DNA of 64,000 nucleotides from Teichococcus aerophilus (lineage in GTDB: Bacteria; Pseudomonadota; Alphaproteobacteria; Acetobacterales; Acetobacteraceae). The notes beneath the pieces are model-generated. The model searched no databases, was not told where the DNA came from, and saw nothing but the letters and a program-made list of their open reading frames with translations. The stretch is from assembly GCF_014490485.1 (NCBI RefSeq), contig NZ_JACTVA010000001.1, positions 220,897 to 284,896 of the forward strand, read 5' to 3'. Position numbers and translations under genes: made by a program. This document shows positions 25,404 through 35,700 of this stretch, piece by piece; the stretch's first letter is position 1; each line of letters begins with the position of its first letter.

Positions 25404-28400
25404 TCAGTCGGCGCCCGGCTGCGCGGCCAGGCCGTGCGCCACGGTGGGTTCCGCGTGCGCCCCGGAAGCTGCCGGGCGCACGCGGAACCAGATGGCGTAG
25501 AGCGCCGGCAGGAAGACCAGGATCAGTACCGTGCCCACCGCCGTGCCGCCGATCAGCGTATAGGCCATCGAGCCCCAGAACACCGAGTGCGTCAGCGGCA
25601 CGAAGGCCAGCACCGCTGCCAGGGCGGTCAGGATGACGGGGCGGGAGCGCTGCACCGTCGCCTCCACCAGTGCATGATAGGGGTCCAGCCCCGCTTCCTC
25701 GTTGTCGTGGATCTGGCCGATCAGGATCAGCGTATTGCGCATCAGGATACCCGCCAGCCCGATCAACCCGAGGATGGCATTGAAGCCGAAGGGCTGGCCG
25801 AACAGCAACAGCACCGGCACCACGCCAACCAGCCCCAGCGGCGCCGTCAGCACCACCATGGTCATCGCGGCGAAGGACCGGACCTGCAGCATGATCACCA
25901 GCAGCGTCAGCGCGAACATCACCGGGAATACCGCGGCAAGCGCGGCATTGGCCTTGCCTGCTTCCTCGATGCTCGCTGCGGCCTCGATCCGATAGCCCGG
26001 CGGCAGCGTGGCGCGCAGCGGCGCCAGTGCCTCGATCAGTTCCTTGGAGACTTCCGGCGGCTGCATCGTCTCGTCGATGTCGCCGCGTACGGTGATGGTG
26101 GGCAGGCGGTCGCGGCGGCGTTGCAGCGGCGTTTCCATCCGCACCTCCAGCCGGCCGATCTGGCTCAGCGGAATGATGGCGCCGTCGCGGGAGGTGAGCG
26201 TCAGCGCATTCAGCCGCGCCGGGTCCAGCCGCGTCTCGCCGGCACTGCGGGCGACGACGTCGACGGTGCGGATATCCTCGCGCATCTGCGTCACGGTCAC
26301 GCCGCTGAGCAGGAACTGCAGCTGCTGCGCCGCCTCGGCCGGGGAGAGGCCGATCAGCCGCAGCCGGTCCTGGTCCAGCACGAAATGCGCGGTCGGGCTG
26401 CGCGGGCCCCAGTCCCGGTTCACCTGCCGCATGTGGCGGTTGTCGCGCATCACCGCCTCCGCCTGGTCGGCGATGCGCAGCACCTCCGCCTCCTGCGGGC
26501 CGGTGACGCGGAAGGCGACGGGGAAAGGCGAGTAGGGGCCAAAGACCAGCTGGGTGACGCGCAGCTGCGCTTCGGGCGCAAGGCCGGCGGCGATGCGCTC
26601 CCGCATCCGGTCCCGCAGCGTGTCCCGCGCGGCCGGGCCGGGCGTCAGCACGACGATCTTGGCGAAGGCGGGGTCCGGCAACTCCGGCGACATCGCCAGG
26701 TAGAAGCGCGGCGCGCCCTGGCCGAGATAGCTGGTGACGATGCGCGCTTCCGGCTGTTCCCGCAGCCAGGCTTCGACCTTCTCCACGGCGTTGCCGGTCG
26801 CGCCGATGCTGGTGCCTTCCGGCATGCGGACTTCCACCAGCAGTTCCGGCCGGTCGGATGCCGGGAAGAATTGCTGCTTCACCCCGCCCATGCCTGCCAC
26901 CGCCAGCGCGAAGACGCCCAGCACCAGCGCGGCGACGAGGAACTTGCGCCGCACCGACCACGCGACCAGCGCGCGCAGCTTGCGGTAGCCGGGCGTGTCG
27001 TACATCGCCGCATGGCCGCCCGCGACGGGCTTGACCTCAGGCAGCATGACGACGCCGAGATAGGGCGTGAAGGCGACGGCGACGATCCAGGACGCCATCA
27101 GCGCGAAGCCGACGATCCAGAAGATGTTGCCGGCATACTCGCCGGCGGTGGAGCGGGCGAAGCCGACCGGCATCAGCCCGATCACCGTCACCACGGTGCC
27201 GGAGAGCATCGGCGCGGCCGTGTGGCTCCAGGCAAAGGCGGCGGCGCTGATGCGGTCCATCCCCTCCTCCATCTTCACCACCATCACCTCGATTGCGATG
27301 ATGGCATCGTCCACCAGCAGGCCGAGCGAGAGGATCAGCGCGCCGAGGGTGATGCGGTCGAACACCCGGCCCGTCGCCATCATGATCAGGAACACCAGCG
27401 CCAGCGTCAGCGGCACAGCCGCCGCCACGATCAGCCCGGCGCGCCAGCCCAGGCTGAGCAGGCTGACCAGCAGCACGACGCCGAGCGCCATGAAGAACTT
27501 CAGCATGAACTCGCCGACCGCCTCGTCGATATTGACGGCCTGGTCGCTGATCTTGCTGAGCGTCACGCCGAGCGGCAGTTCCTGCTGGATGCGCGCCGTC
27601 TCCTGCTCCAGCGCCCGGCCGAGGTCGAGGCCGTTCCAGCCCTCCTGCATCACCACGCTGAGCGCCATCGCCGGTTCGCCATTATGGCGGATCAGGAAGC
27701 TGGCGGGGTCCTCGTAGCCCCTGCGGATCTCGGCCACGTCGGAGAGCCGCAGGTTGCGCCCGCGGGCGACCAGCGGCGTCGCGGCGATGGTCTCCACGTC
27801 GTCATAGGCGCCATCCAGGCGCAGTTGCACCTGCGGCCCGCTGGTCTCGATGGAGCCGGCGGGCGAGACGGCGTTCTGCCGCTGCAGCGCCGCGAAGATG
27901 TCCTGCGCGCTGATGCCAAGCGTGGCCAGGCGCGGATAGGAGAACTCTACGAAGATCCGCTCCGGCCGCTCGCCCAGGATGTCCACTTTCTTCACGCCGG
28001 GCACGTGCAGCAGGCGCTGGCGGATCGTCTCCGCCTGGCGCGCCAGCAGGCGCGGCGGCAGGCCGGGCGCCTTCAGCGCGTACAGGCCGAAGGTGACGTC
28101 GGAATACTCGTCGTTGACGAAGGGGCCGAAGGCGCCGGCGGGCAGGCGCCGTGCCTCGTCGGCCAGCTTCTTGCGGGCCTGGTAGAACTGTTCCTGCACC
28201 GTGGCCGGGGGCGTGTCGTCCCGCAGCGTCAGCGTCAGGAACGCCAGGCCCGGGCGCGTCACCGTCTCCACCCGGTCGTACCAGCGCAGTTCCTGCAGGC
28301 GCTTCTCCAGCGGCTCGGCCACCAGATCCTGCATTTCCTGCGCGGTGGCACCGGGCCAGGCGGCCTGCACCGTCAGCACCTTGATGGTGAAGGCCGGGTC

Positions 28401-28517
28401 CTCGGCCCGCCCGAGCTGGAAGAAGGCCAAGGCGCCGGCCAGGGCGATGCCCAGGATGAGGAACAGCGTGACCGAGCGCTCCCGCACCGCCAGCGCGGAC
28501 AGATTGAGGCGGCTCAC
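25404..28517 (-). CDS. Efflux RND transporter permease subunit
   Basis: A 1037-residue inner-membrane proton/drug antiporter of the AcrB/MexB superfamily: TM1 at the N-terminus (ERSVTLFLILGIALAGALAFF), large periplasmic porter loops, and TM4 proton-relay aspartates in LSLGLLVDDAIIAIEVMVVKMEEG. The second half repeats the fold, ending in TM12 (GTVLILVFLPALYAIWF). The start ATG overlaps the adaptor stop (ATGA). No outer-membrane TolC-type gene follows, so it must borrow one. Probably repressed by the MarR protein upstream. Confidence 0.94.
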   Translation of the reverse strand: MSRLNLSALAVRERSVTLFLILGIALAGALAFFQLGRAEDPAFTIKVLTVQAAWPGATAQEMQDLVAEPLEKRLQELRWYDRVETVTRPGLAFLTLTLRDDTPPATVQEQFYQARKKLADEARRLPAGAFGPFVNDEYSDVTFGLYALKAPGLPPRLLARQAETIRQRLLHVPGVKKVDILGERPERIFVEFSYPRLATLGISAQDIFAALQRQNAVSPAGSIETSGPQVQLRLDGAYDDVETIAATPLVARGRNLRLSDVAEIRRGYEDPASFLIRHNGEPAMALSVVMQEGWNGLDLGRALEQETARIQQELPLGVTLSKISDQAVNIDEAVGEFMLKFFMALGVVLLVSLLSLGWRAGLIVAAAVPLTLALVFLIMMATGRVFDRITLGALILSLGLLVDDAIIAIEVMVVKMEEGMDRISAAAFAWSHTAAPMLSGTVVTVIGLMPVGFARSTAGEYAGNIFWIVGFALMASWIVAVAFTPYLGVVMLPEVKPVAGGHAAMYDTPGYRKLRALVAWSVRRKFLVAALVLGVFALAVAGMGGVKQQFFPASDRPELLVEVRMPEGTSIGATGNAVEKVEAWLREQPEARIVTSYLGQGAPRFYLAMSPELPDPAFAKIVVLTPGPAARDTLRDRMRERIAAGLAPEAQLRVTQLVFGPYSPFPVAFRVTGPQEAEVLRIADQAEAVMRDNRHMRQVNRDWGPRSPTAHFVLDQDRLRLIGLSPAEAAQQLQFLLSGVTVTQMREDIRTVDVVARSAGETRLDPARLNALTLTSRDGAIIPLSQIGRLEVRMETPLQRRRDRLPTITVRGDIDETMQPPEVSKELIEALAPLRATLPPGYRIEAAASIEEAGKANAALAAVFPVMFALTLLVIMLQVRSFAAMTMVVLTAPLGLVGVVPVLLLFGQPFGFNAILGLIGLAGILMRNTLILIGQIHDNEEAGLDPYHALVEATVQRSRPVILTALAAVLAFVPLTHSVFWGSMAYTLIGGTAVGTVLILVFLPALYAIWFRVRPAASGAHAEPTVAHGLAAQPGAD

Positions 28518-29641
28518 CGCGAGGCCTCCAGCGTGGCGAGGCGAATGGCCTGGCCGTCATGCAGCAGATGGGCGCCCAGCGCCGCGACCTGCTCGCCCAT
28601 GGCGACGCCTTCCACCAGCGCTTCCTCCGCGCCCAGCTGCCGTACCTGGACCGGGCGGAACCGCACGACCGCCCCGGCCGGGTCCAGCACCCAGACGCCG
28701 GTGCGGCGTCCGTCGTCATGCAGAGCACCAAGCGGCACGGCCACGCTGCCCGTGGCCGCCACCGCGCGCAGGCGCAGCGTGACGGTGCTGCCAAGCGGTG
28801 CCTGCGCGGCCGCGCCCTCCAGCACGAAGCGGGCTTCGTAGGTACGGCTCGCCGGGTCGGCGGCGTCCGAGAGCTGGCGCAGCCGGGCTGGAGAGCCGAC
28901 GGCCGTGCTGCCATAGACCGTGGCCAGGGCAGGGGTGCCCAGCGGCGGGCGGAGATCCTCCGGCAGGTTCACCGCCGCCTCGCGCGGGCCGGCCTGGGCC
29001 AGGCGGATCACCGGCTGGCCGGCGGCGACGACGGCGCCCGGCTCGGCCAGCACCTGCATCACCACGCCATCGGCATCGGCGCGCAGCACGGCGTAGTCGG
29101 CCTCGTTGCTGGCCACCTGGGCCTGGGCCTCGGCGGCGGCCAGCGCGGCGCGGGCGGTCTCCAGCGCCGCGCGGGCGGCCTCATAGCGCTGGCGGGACAC
29201 CCAGCCCTGGGCCAGCAACTGACGATAGCGGGTCTCGTCCGCCGCCGCCTGCACCGCCGTGGCGCGCGCACTGGCCACGGCATTGCGGCGGGCCACCAGC
29301 GCCAGGCCGAGGTCCTTCTCGTCCAGCCGGGCGAGGGGATCGCCCCGGCGCACCGTCTGCCCGGCATCGACCAGCCGGGCCGTGACCTTGCCGGCGACGC
29401 GGAAGGCGAGGTCGCTCTGCACCCGGGCGCTGACGGAGCCGGTGAAAGCGCGTTCCTCCTCCGCCGCCGGCCGGGCCGTGGCCAGTAGAACCAGCGGCGG
29501 TGCCTGCCGTGGGTCGGAAGCCTCGCCCGGCTTGGCAGCGCGCAGGGGCAGTGGGCCGAAGCCGCCGGAGAGGGTGACGAAGCCCGCGGCCAAGGCCACG
29601 AGCACCCCGGCCAGGGCGAAACCGAGTGTCTTCTTCCGCAT
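28514..29641 (-). CDS. Efflux RND transporter periplasmic adaptor subunit
   Basis: A 375-residue membrane fusion protein: N-terminal membrane anchor/signal (LGFALAGVLVALAAGFV), first lipoyl half FRVAGKVTARLVDAGQTVRRGDPLARLD, an alpha-hairpin of about 70 residues rich in alanine, second lipoyl half ADADGVVMQVLAEPGAVVAAGQPVIRLA, then beta-barrel and membrane-proximal domains. First gene of the efflux operon, 78 bases from the MarR gene stop, with a copy of the MarR-type operator in its leader at 29665-29690. Confidence 0.93.
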   Translation of the reverse strand: MRKKTLGFALAGVLVALAAGFVTLSGGFGPLPLRAAKPGEASDPRQAPPLVLLATARPAAEEERAFTGSVSARVQSDLAFRVAGKVTARLVDAGQTVRRGDPLARLDEKDLGLALVARRNAVASARATAVQAAADETRYRQLLAQGWVSRQRYEAARAALETARAALAAAEAQAQVASNEADYAVLRADADGVVMQVLAEPGAVVAAGQPVIRLAQAGPREAAVNLPEDLRPPLGTPALATVYGSTAVGSPARLRQLSDAADPASRTYEARFVLEGAAAQAPLGSTVTLRLRAVAATGSVAVPLGALHDDGRRTGVWVLDPAGAVVRFRPVQVRQLGAEEALVEGVAMGEQVAALGAHLLHDGQAIRLATLEASR

Positions 29642-29664
29642 CAGGGAGCTTCCCGGCCCATTGG

Positions 29665-29690
29665 CCTATAAGGTGCATATACATGTATTT
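29665..29690. promoter_or_regulatory. MarR-type operator copy upstream of the RND operon
   Basis: Shares the string TGCATAT-rCAyGT-AT with the site in front of the marR gene, and the flanking CCTATAA as well. Contains the perfect palindrome ATACATGTAT (29679-29688). It lies 24 bases upstream of the adaptor gene start, where bound repressor would block transcription. Confidence 0.7.
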
Positions 29691-29719
29691 GGGTGGCGTA
29701 CCGCAGTCGCGCCCGCGCG

Positions 29720-30172
29720 TCAGGTGGGGGCGATGGCATCGAGGGCCTCCCACATGCCGGGCAGGGCGGCGGCGGGGATGTCCCGCTTCACCGCCTCATT
29801 GGTCGCGCGCCAGCGCTGCGCCGCCTGGGCCAGCAGGCTGCGGCCTGGGTCGGTCAGCGCCACCCGCTTCACGCGGCCATCCCGCGTATCCGGCTGGATG
29901 GCCAGCAGGCCACGGCGTTCCAGCACCCGCAGGTTACGGGTCATCGTCGTCCGGTCCATGGCCATCTGCGTCGCCATGTCGTTGACGCTGGGCGCTTCCG
30001 TGCTCGCCAGCCACATCAGCAAGGTGAACTGCCAGTTGTTCAGCTTCAGGTCGCGGAAGGCCTGGTCGAACCTGCGGCCGATGGCGCGGCCCGCCCGCTG
30101 CACGCGCATGCAGACGCAGGACGCTCCCACTTCGCGGATCAGATTCGGGTCAAGCACTGGAGTATCAGCCAT
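29720..30172 (-). CDS. MarR family transcriptional regulator
   Basis: A 150-residue winged-helix dimer. HTH and wing: LNNWQFTLLMWLASTEAPSVNDMATQM through MDRTTMTRNLRVLERRGLLAIQPDTRDGRVKRVALT. Four cysteines-plus-methionine at the N-terminus (GASCVCMRVQRAGR) might sense oxidants. Start: ATG 30172 with AGG upstream; an ATG at 30190 falls inside the operator. It sits directly upstream of the RND efflux pair on the same strand and shares an operator sequence with it, so it likely represses itself and the pump. Confidence 0.9.
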   Translation of the reverse strand: MADTPVLDPNLIREVGASCVCMRVQRAGRAIGRRFDQAFRDLKLNNWQFTLLMWLASTEAPSVNDMATQMAMDRTTMTRNLRVLERRGLLAIQPDTRDGRVKRVALTDPGRSLLAQAAQRWRATNEAVKRDIPAAALPGMWEALDAIAPT

Positions 30173-30175
30173 GAG

Positions 30176-30205
30176 CCTATAATGGTGCATATGCACGTAT
30201 ATGCA
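30176..30205. promoter_or_regulatory. MarR-type operator upstream of marR
   Basis: Perfect 7-base arms TGCATAT (30186-30192) and ATATGCA (30199-30205) around six bases; it also contains the 12-base palindrome GTGCATATGCAC (30185-30196). Together with flanking CCTATAA-like sequence it matches the 29665-29690 site. It lies four bases before the chosen marR start. Confidence 0.72.
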
Positions 30206-30288
30206 AGGGATAGCTGCGACGGGGGCGGTGTCCTGTCCCGCCATAGGCCGCCGTGGCATACCCGCCTGGCCAGAATACGAGACAGGCC

Positions 30289-30786
30289 ATGCTTGAAGAT
30301 CACGAGTTGCCAGCGCTGCGCATCCGCACCACCGCCGAGGTGCCGGACGTCATCCCCCTCGTCGCGGAGCGGATCTGGGCGGCGTGGTGGCATGACGATG
30401 GCTACCCGCTGCAGGCGATCGCGGAGCGGCTGGCGGAGAGCCTGCATCCGGATGCGGTGCCAACCACCCTGGTCGCTTCGCGTGGCGCTGACTTCGCCGG
30501 TACCGTCTCGCTGATTGAATGCGACATGGAAGAACGGCCGGAATACAGCCCGTGGCTGGCCGCGCTGTGGGTCGAGCCCGCGCACCGTCGGCAGGGCGTA
30601 GCGGAGGCGCTGATGGAATCCGTGCTCGCGCTGGCGGCTGCGGGCAGCATCGGCACTGTCTATCTCTGCGCTACGCCAGACAATACGCCGTACTACGCGA
30701 AGCGTGGCTGGCGGCCGGTAGAGCAGGATGTCGCCGGCATGGATATCCTGTGCCGGTCTTCACCGGGGGTCCCACCCCACACCTAA
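30289..30786 (+). CDS. GNAT family N-acetyltransferase
   Basis: A 165-residue acetyl-CoA-dependent acetyltransferase: IRIRTTAEVPDVIPLVAERIW at the N-terminus, beta-4 AALWVEPAHRRQGVAEALM carrying the pyrophosphate-binding R-R-x-G-x-A loop, and C-terminal TPYYAKRGWRPVEQ typical of the fold. Start: ATG 30289 (AGG six bases upstream); a GTG/ATG-like extension to 30253 is possible. Substrate unknown. Divergent from marR across about 115 bases. Confidence 0.87.
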   Translation: MLEDHELPALRIRTTAEVPDVIPLVAERIWAAWWHDDGYPLQAIAERLAESLHPDAVPTTLVASRGADFAGTVSLIECDMEERPEYSPWLAALWVEPAHRRQGVAEALMESVLALAAAGSIGTVYLCATPDNTPYYAKRGWRPVEQDVAGMDILCRSSPGVPPHT

Positions 30787-30856
30787 GGCTGGGTTGGCTT
30801 TGGGTGACGTGGCTACCTAGGGTGGCGGCATCGCTTGGCAATGGGGAGACGGCGCG

Positions 30857-31891
30857 ATGGCGGCAAGCAAGCATGTCCGGTCGCTGATCGGTGGCCATTT
30901 CGAGTTCCAGGGCGAACTCGGCTCCATCGCCCGGCTGGATGCCGATGAATTGCCGATCCTGAACCGGCTGTCCATCAAGCGGTTGCTGTTGGCCGAAGGC
31001 GCGATCAGGGAGCCGCACTGGCACGCCAACGCGACCGAGCTGAGCTATTGCGTCGCCGGCCAGGCACTGGTCAGCGTGCTTGGCAACGGCAGTGCCTTTT
31101 CATCCTTCCTGGTCGGGCCAGGACAGATGTTCCACGTGCCGTCCTGCGTGGTGCATCACATCGAGACTATCGGGCCCGGCACGGCCGAGTTCATCATCGC
31201 CTTCCGGCATGAGAGGCCGGAGGATTTCTCGATACGCGCGGCGTTTGGGGCGATGACAGACGCGGTGCTCGGCAACACTTACGATCTTCCCGGCGCCGCC
31301 TTCGCGGCGATCCCGCGCAGGACGGAGAGCGCCTTCATCGTCGCGCGGCAGGGGCCTGCCACGGTACCGGCGGCCGCCGCCTTCAATAGCCCGCATCAAT
31401 TCGACATCGAGGCGCAGAACCCGCTGCTGGCCTCGCCCGCCGGTACGGCGCGCTTTGCCCGGGAGCAGTTCTGGCCGGCCTTGCGCGATATCTCGATGTA
31501 CTCGCTACGGATCACGGACAAGGGGATGCGGGAGCCGCACTGGCATCCGCAGACCGCCGAGATGGGCTATGTCCTGCACGGCCAAGCGCGGATGACGGTG
31601 CTGGACCCGGATGGCAGCACCGAGACCTATGCGCTGCAGCCAGGCGACGTCTATTTCATCCCGCGCGCCTACCCGCACCATATCGAGCAACTGGGCAACG
31701 ACGAGGTCCATTTCCTCATCTTCTTCGACCAACCGACACCCGGCGATATCGGCTACCGCGCGACAGCCTCTGCTTTCTCCCGCAGCGTGCTGGCGGCAAC
31801 GCTGGGGGTGACGGAGGCAGTGCTGCCGCCATTGCCCTTCACGCCGTCCGACCCGCTGGTGGTGGGCCGGGTGAATCCGCGCGATGCGTGA
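30857..31891 (+). CDS. Bicupin, oxalate-decarboxylase-like
   Basis: A 344-residue protein with two cupin barrels. Each has its metal set: EPHWHANATELSY with VPSCVVHHIE in the first (about residues 52-105), and EPHWHPQTAEMGYV with FIPRAYPHHIE in the second (about 220-275), the H-x-H...E...H pattern of manganese cupins. No signal peptide is seen, unlike many secreted oxalate decarboxylases, so a cytoplasmic role on oxalate or another small acid is likely. GGGGAG lies six bases before the ATG. It converges with an SDR gene 16 bases on. Confidence 0.88.
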   Translation: MAASKHVRSLIGGHFEFQGELGSIARLDADELPILNRLSIKRLLLAEGAIREPHWHANATELSYCVAGQALVSVLGNGSAFSSFLVGPGQMFHVPSCVVHHIETIGPGTAEFIIAFRHERPEDFSIRAAFGAMTDAVLGNTYDLPGAAFAAIPRRTESAFIVARQGPATVPAAAAFNSPHQFDIEAQNPLLASPAGTARFAREQFWPALRDISMYSLRITDKGMREPHWHPQTAEMGYVLHGQARMTVLDPDGSTETYALQPGDVYFIPRAYPHHIEQLGNDEVHFLIFFDQPTPGDIGYRATASAFSRSVLAATLGVTEAVLPPLPFTPSDPLVVGRVNPRDA

Positions 31892-31907
31892 CTGAGGCGT
31901 GGCGGCC

Positions 31908-32687
31908 TCAGCCGGGTGTCGCCGCTGACCCCGCCAGAAGGCCGCCATCGATCGTCACTTCCGTCCCCGTCATGTAGCTGGCTTCGTCCGAGGCCAGCAT
32001 GGCGGCGACCGCGGCCACTTCCTCGGGCATGCCGAAGCGGCGCAACGGTGTATCGGCGACCAGCGCGGCCATGCGGTCCTCCCGGCCCGGGTCTGGCCCC
32101 AGCATGGGCTCCCAGATCGGCGTCAGGATGGCGGCGGGGTGGATCGAGTTGCAGCGGATCGCCCATCCCTGTTGGGCGCAGTACAGCGCGACGGTCTTGC
32201 TGTGGTTGCGGATGGCTGCCTTGGAGGACGCATAGGCGGCAGCCGCCGGAATGCCGACCAGGCCGGAGCGCGAGGAGATGTTGATGATGGACCCCTTCGC
32301 CCGCGCCTTCATCGCCCCAATGGCGTAGCGGCAGCCGAGGAAGGTGCCATCCAGATTAACGCGGTGCACGGCGTGCCAGTCATCCAGGCTGGCATGTTCC
32401 GGGTCGTGCGGCACCGGCCCGTTCTCGAACCCCGTGATGCCGGCATTGTTGACGACGACATCGACGGTGGGAACCAGCGCCGCCAGCCGCAGCCAGTCGG
32501 CCTCGTCGCCAACATCCAGCCGGATGAAGCGCGCGCCGATCTCGGCCGCGGTGGCCATGCCCGCGGCCTCGTCCACATCGGTCACGATGACCGTGGCGCC
32601 TTCCAGGCCGAAGCGGATGGCGATGGCGCGGCCGATGCCACGCGCCGCGCCGGTGATGACGCAGAGCTTCTCGTTCAACCGTTGCAT
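31908..32687 (-). CDS. SDR family oxidoreductase
   Basis: A classical SDR of 259 residues: [25 protein letters not shown], active-site serine in [14 protein letters not shown] for the Tyr-Lys pair, and the C-terminal [15 protein letters not shown] that closes many 3-oxoacyl/3-hydroxy reductases. Aspartate in VTDVDEAAG suggests NAD. Start: ATG 32687; a GTG two codons upstream (32693) is equally possible. Lone gene between the bicupin and the hybrid kinase; substrate unknown. Confidence 0.88.
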   Translation of the reverse strand: MQRLNEKLCVITGAARGIGRAIAIRFGLEGATVIVTDVDEAAGMATAAEIGARFIRLDVGDEADWLRLAALVPTVDVVVNNAGITGFENGPVPHDPEHASLDDWHAVHRVNLDGTFLGCRYAIGAMKARAKGSIINISSRSGLVGIPAAAAYASSKAAIRNHSKTVALYCAQQGWAIRCNSIHPAAILTPIWEPMLGPDPGREDRMAALVADTPLRRFGMPEEVAAVAAMLASDEASYMTGTEVTIDGGLLAGSAATPG

Positions 32688-32750
32688 GGGCACCCCGCAG
32701 GCAAAATGTGATGGGCAGGGCAGGGGATCAGCGAACCCTCCGCCAGCGGC

Positions 32751-35700
32751 CTAGCCCGCCGTAATCAGTTCCTGGATGCGGCTCGCCAGCGCTTCCATCG
32801 CGAAGGGCTTGGTCACAACGTGCATGCCAGGCTCCAGGTGCCCGTTGCCGACCACGGCGTTCTCCGCATAGCCGGTGATGAACAGCACCTTCAGATCGGG
32901 GCGGCTGACCCGGGCCATGTCCGCCATCTGCCGGCCGCTCATGCCGCCGGGCAGGCCCACATCCGTCACCAACAGGTCCACCCGGGCGCCCGACCGCAAC
33001 ACGGCGAGGCCGGAGGCACCGTCCGCCGCCTCGATCGCCGCATAGCCCAGCTCCTCCAGGATCTCCATCACCAGCATGCGGACCGTCGGCTCGTCATCGA
33101 CCACCAGCACCGTCTCGCCCGCCCGTGCGCGGGGCGCGGCGGAGAGCTCCGGCTCCGCATCGGGCTCGTCCGCCGTGCCGAGGTGGCGGGGCAGGTAGAT
33201 GCGCATCGTCGTGCCCTGGCCCAGCTCGGAATAGATGCGGACCTGGCCGCCCGACTGCCGGGCGAAGCCGTAGATCATGGAGAGGCCGAGGCCGGTGCCC
33301 TGGCCGAGCGGCTTGGTTGTGAAGAAGGGCTCGAACGCCTTGACCACGATCTCGGGCGGCATCCCCGTTCCGGTATCGGTCACGCTGATCGCCACGTACT
33401 GGCCGGCGGCCATGTCGCGCTCCCGCGCCGCACGGGTATCCACCCAGGTATTCGTCGTCTCGATGGTCAGGCGTCCGCCATCCGGCATCGCGTCCCGCGC
33501 ATTGATGCAGAGGTTGAGCAGCGCGTTCTCCAGCTGGTTGGGGTCCACCAGCGTCGGCCACAGCCCGGCGGCGGCGACCACCTCCACCTCGATCGCCGGA
33601 CCCACCGTCCGCCGCACCAGTTCCTCCATCCCGGAGACGAGGCGGTTGGTGTCGGTCGGCCTTGGGTCGAGCGTCTGCTGGCGGGAGAAAGCGAGCAGCC
33701 GGTGCGTCAGCGCCGCCGCGCGCCGGGCGGAGCCCTGCGCCGCGAGGACGTAGCGGTCCACATCGTTGTAGCGCCCCTGGGCGATGCGCGTGGCCAGCAG
33801 CTCCAGCGACCCGGTGATGCCGGTCAGGAGGTTGTTGAAGTCATGCGCCAGCCCACCGGTCAGCTGCCCGACGGCTTCCATCTTCTGGCTTTGGCGCAAC
33901 TGCTCCTCGGCCAGCATCAGGTCGGCCGTGCGCTCGGCCACGCGCTGCTCCAGCGTCTCGTTCAGCGCGCGCAGCGCGGCGGCGGCGCGGTCGCGCTCGG
34001 CTTCCACCGCGCGGCGTTCCTCGACGTCGATGAGCACGCCGGGGAAGCTCAGCGGCGTGCCATCCGGCGCCAGGTCGACACGGCCATTCGCCTCGATCCA
34101 GTAGTAGTTCCCGTCGGCACGGCGCACACGGTACTGGTGGGCATAGGCGCCGCCGCGCGCGATGACCTCGCTGATGGCATTCGCCAGGCCCGGCTTGTCG
34201 TCCGGGTGCACGGTCTCCACCACCTGTCGCAGGCTGAGGCCCGTGCGGCCAATTGCGGGGTCCAGGCCGAAGGCGCGCGCGAAGGCCTCGTCCACCGTGA
34301 ACTGGTCGGTCGGCAGGTCCCACAGCCAGGTGCCGACGATGGCCCCGGCGGCGAGCGCCAGCTGCACGCGCTGCACATTCTCCCGCGCCAGCGCCTCGCT
34401 GGCACGCAAATCGGCTTCCGCCTGTCGCCGCGCCGTGACATCGCGGAACATGACAGAGACCTGGCGCCGGCTGGGCGGCTCGATCCGTGCGGCGGAGACG
34501 TCGATATGCCGCCCGGCGGCGATGAAGTGGCGCTCGAACCGCGCGGCCTCGCCGGTGCGCAGCACGTTGCCGTACAGCTCCAACCAGCCATCCGCCTCGG
34601 CCGGCGCGATGTCGCGCAGCGTCTTGCCGACGACATCCTTGATGCCGGTGTGCCGCTCGTAGCCCGGGTTCGCCTCGACATGGACGTAGTCGCTCATCGG
34701 GCCGTGCGGACCGTCGATGAATTCGATAATGCAGAAGCCGTCGTCGATCGCCTCGAACAGCGCGCGGTAGCGTTCCTCGCTCCGCGTCAGCGCATCCAGC
34801 GTCCGCCGCTGGTCGGTGATGTCGCGCACCACGCCAAACACGCGCAACGTCCGCCCGCTGTCGTCGCGCTCGATCTCGGCGCGGCGGGAGAGCCAGCGCT
34901 GCGCGCCATCCCCAGCGCGGCGGATGCGGTACTCCACGTCGGACGGTGCACCGGCGGACAGGCTCATGGCGGTGCTGGAGACAAGGAAGGCGTCCTCGTG
35001 CAGGACAAGGCACTCCACCTCCGCCGCCGGGATGCGGTCCCGCGGCGGCAGGCCGTGCAGCCGGCAGAACTCGGCGGTGACCTTCAGCATGTTGTCCCGC
35101 ACGTCGAGCGAGAACACGCCGACGCCGCCGGCGACCTGCGCGCGCTGCAGCGAGGCCTCGGCCTCCCGCAACGCCTGCTCGGCCTCGTACTCCGCCGTGC
35201 GGTCCCGCAACATGCGCAGGTAGCCGACATGGGCGCCGCGTTCGTCCCGCAGCGCCATCATCTCGTCCGACGCCCAGAAGCGGGAGCCGTCCTTGCGCTG
35301 GTGCCAGCGCTCGTCATTAGCCCGGTCCCGCTGCAGCGCCTGCCGCATCTCCGCCTCGGGCACCCCGGCCTGCCGGTCGTCCGCAGTGAAGAACTCGTTC
35401 GCCGGCTGGCCGAGCATCTCGGCCTCCGACCAGCCGAGGATATTCTGCGCCCCGCTGTTCCAGCCGGTGACGCGGCCTTCCAGGTCGGTGGAGATAATGG
35501 CGAGTTCGACGGCGCTGTTGAGCGTCTGGCGGCGGAGGGAGTCCGAGCGATCGCGCTCGGCCAGGGCGCGGCGGAGGGCGATCTGGCTGCTGGCCTGGGA
35601 GGCCAGCGCCTTCAGGGCGTAACGCTGGCGTTCGTCCAGCCCCGCGCGTGGCTTGGTGTCGATGACGCATAACGCGCCGACCGGCAGGCCCTCCGACATC

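Noticed and set aside
25434..28841. Very long plus-strand open frame (over 1100 codons) antisense to the RND genes
   Set aside because: Histidine-, glutamine- and arginine-rich shadow of the RND permease and adaptor genes, caused by high GC at third positions; no ribosome site or family resemblance.
32820..35672. Long plus-strand open frame antisense to the hybrid kinase
   Set aside because: Shadow frame; the minus strand encodes clear GAF, PAS, HisKA and receiver domains.
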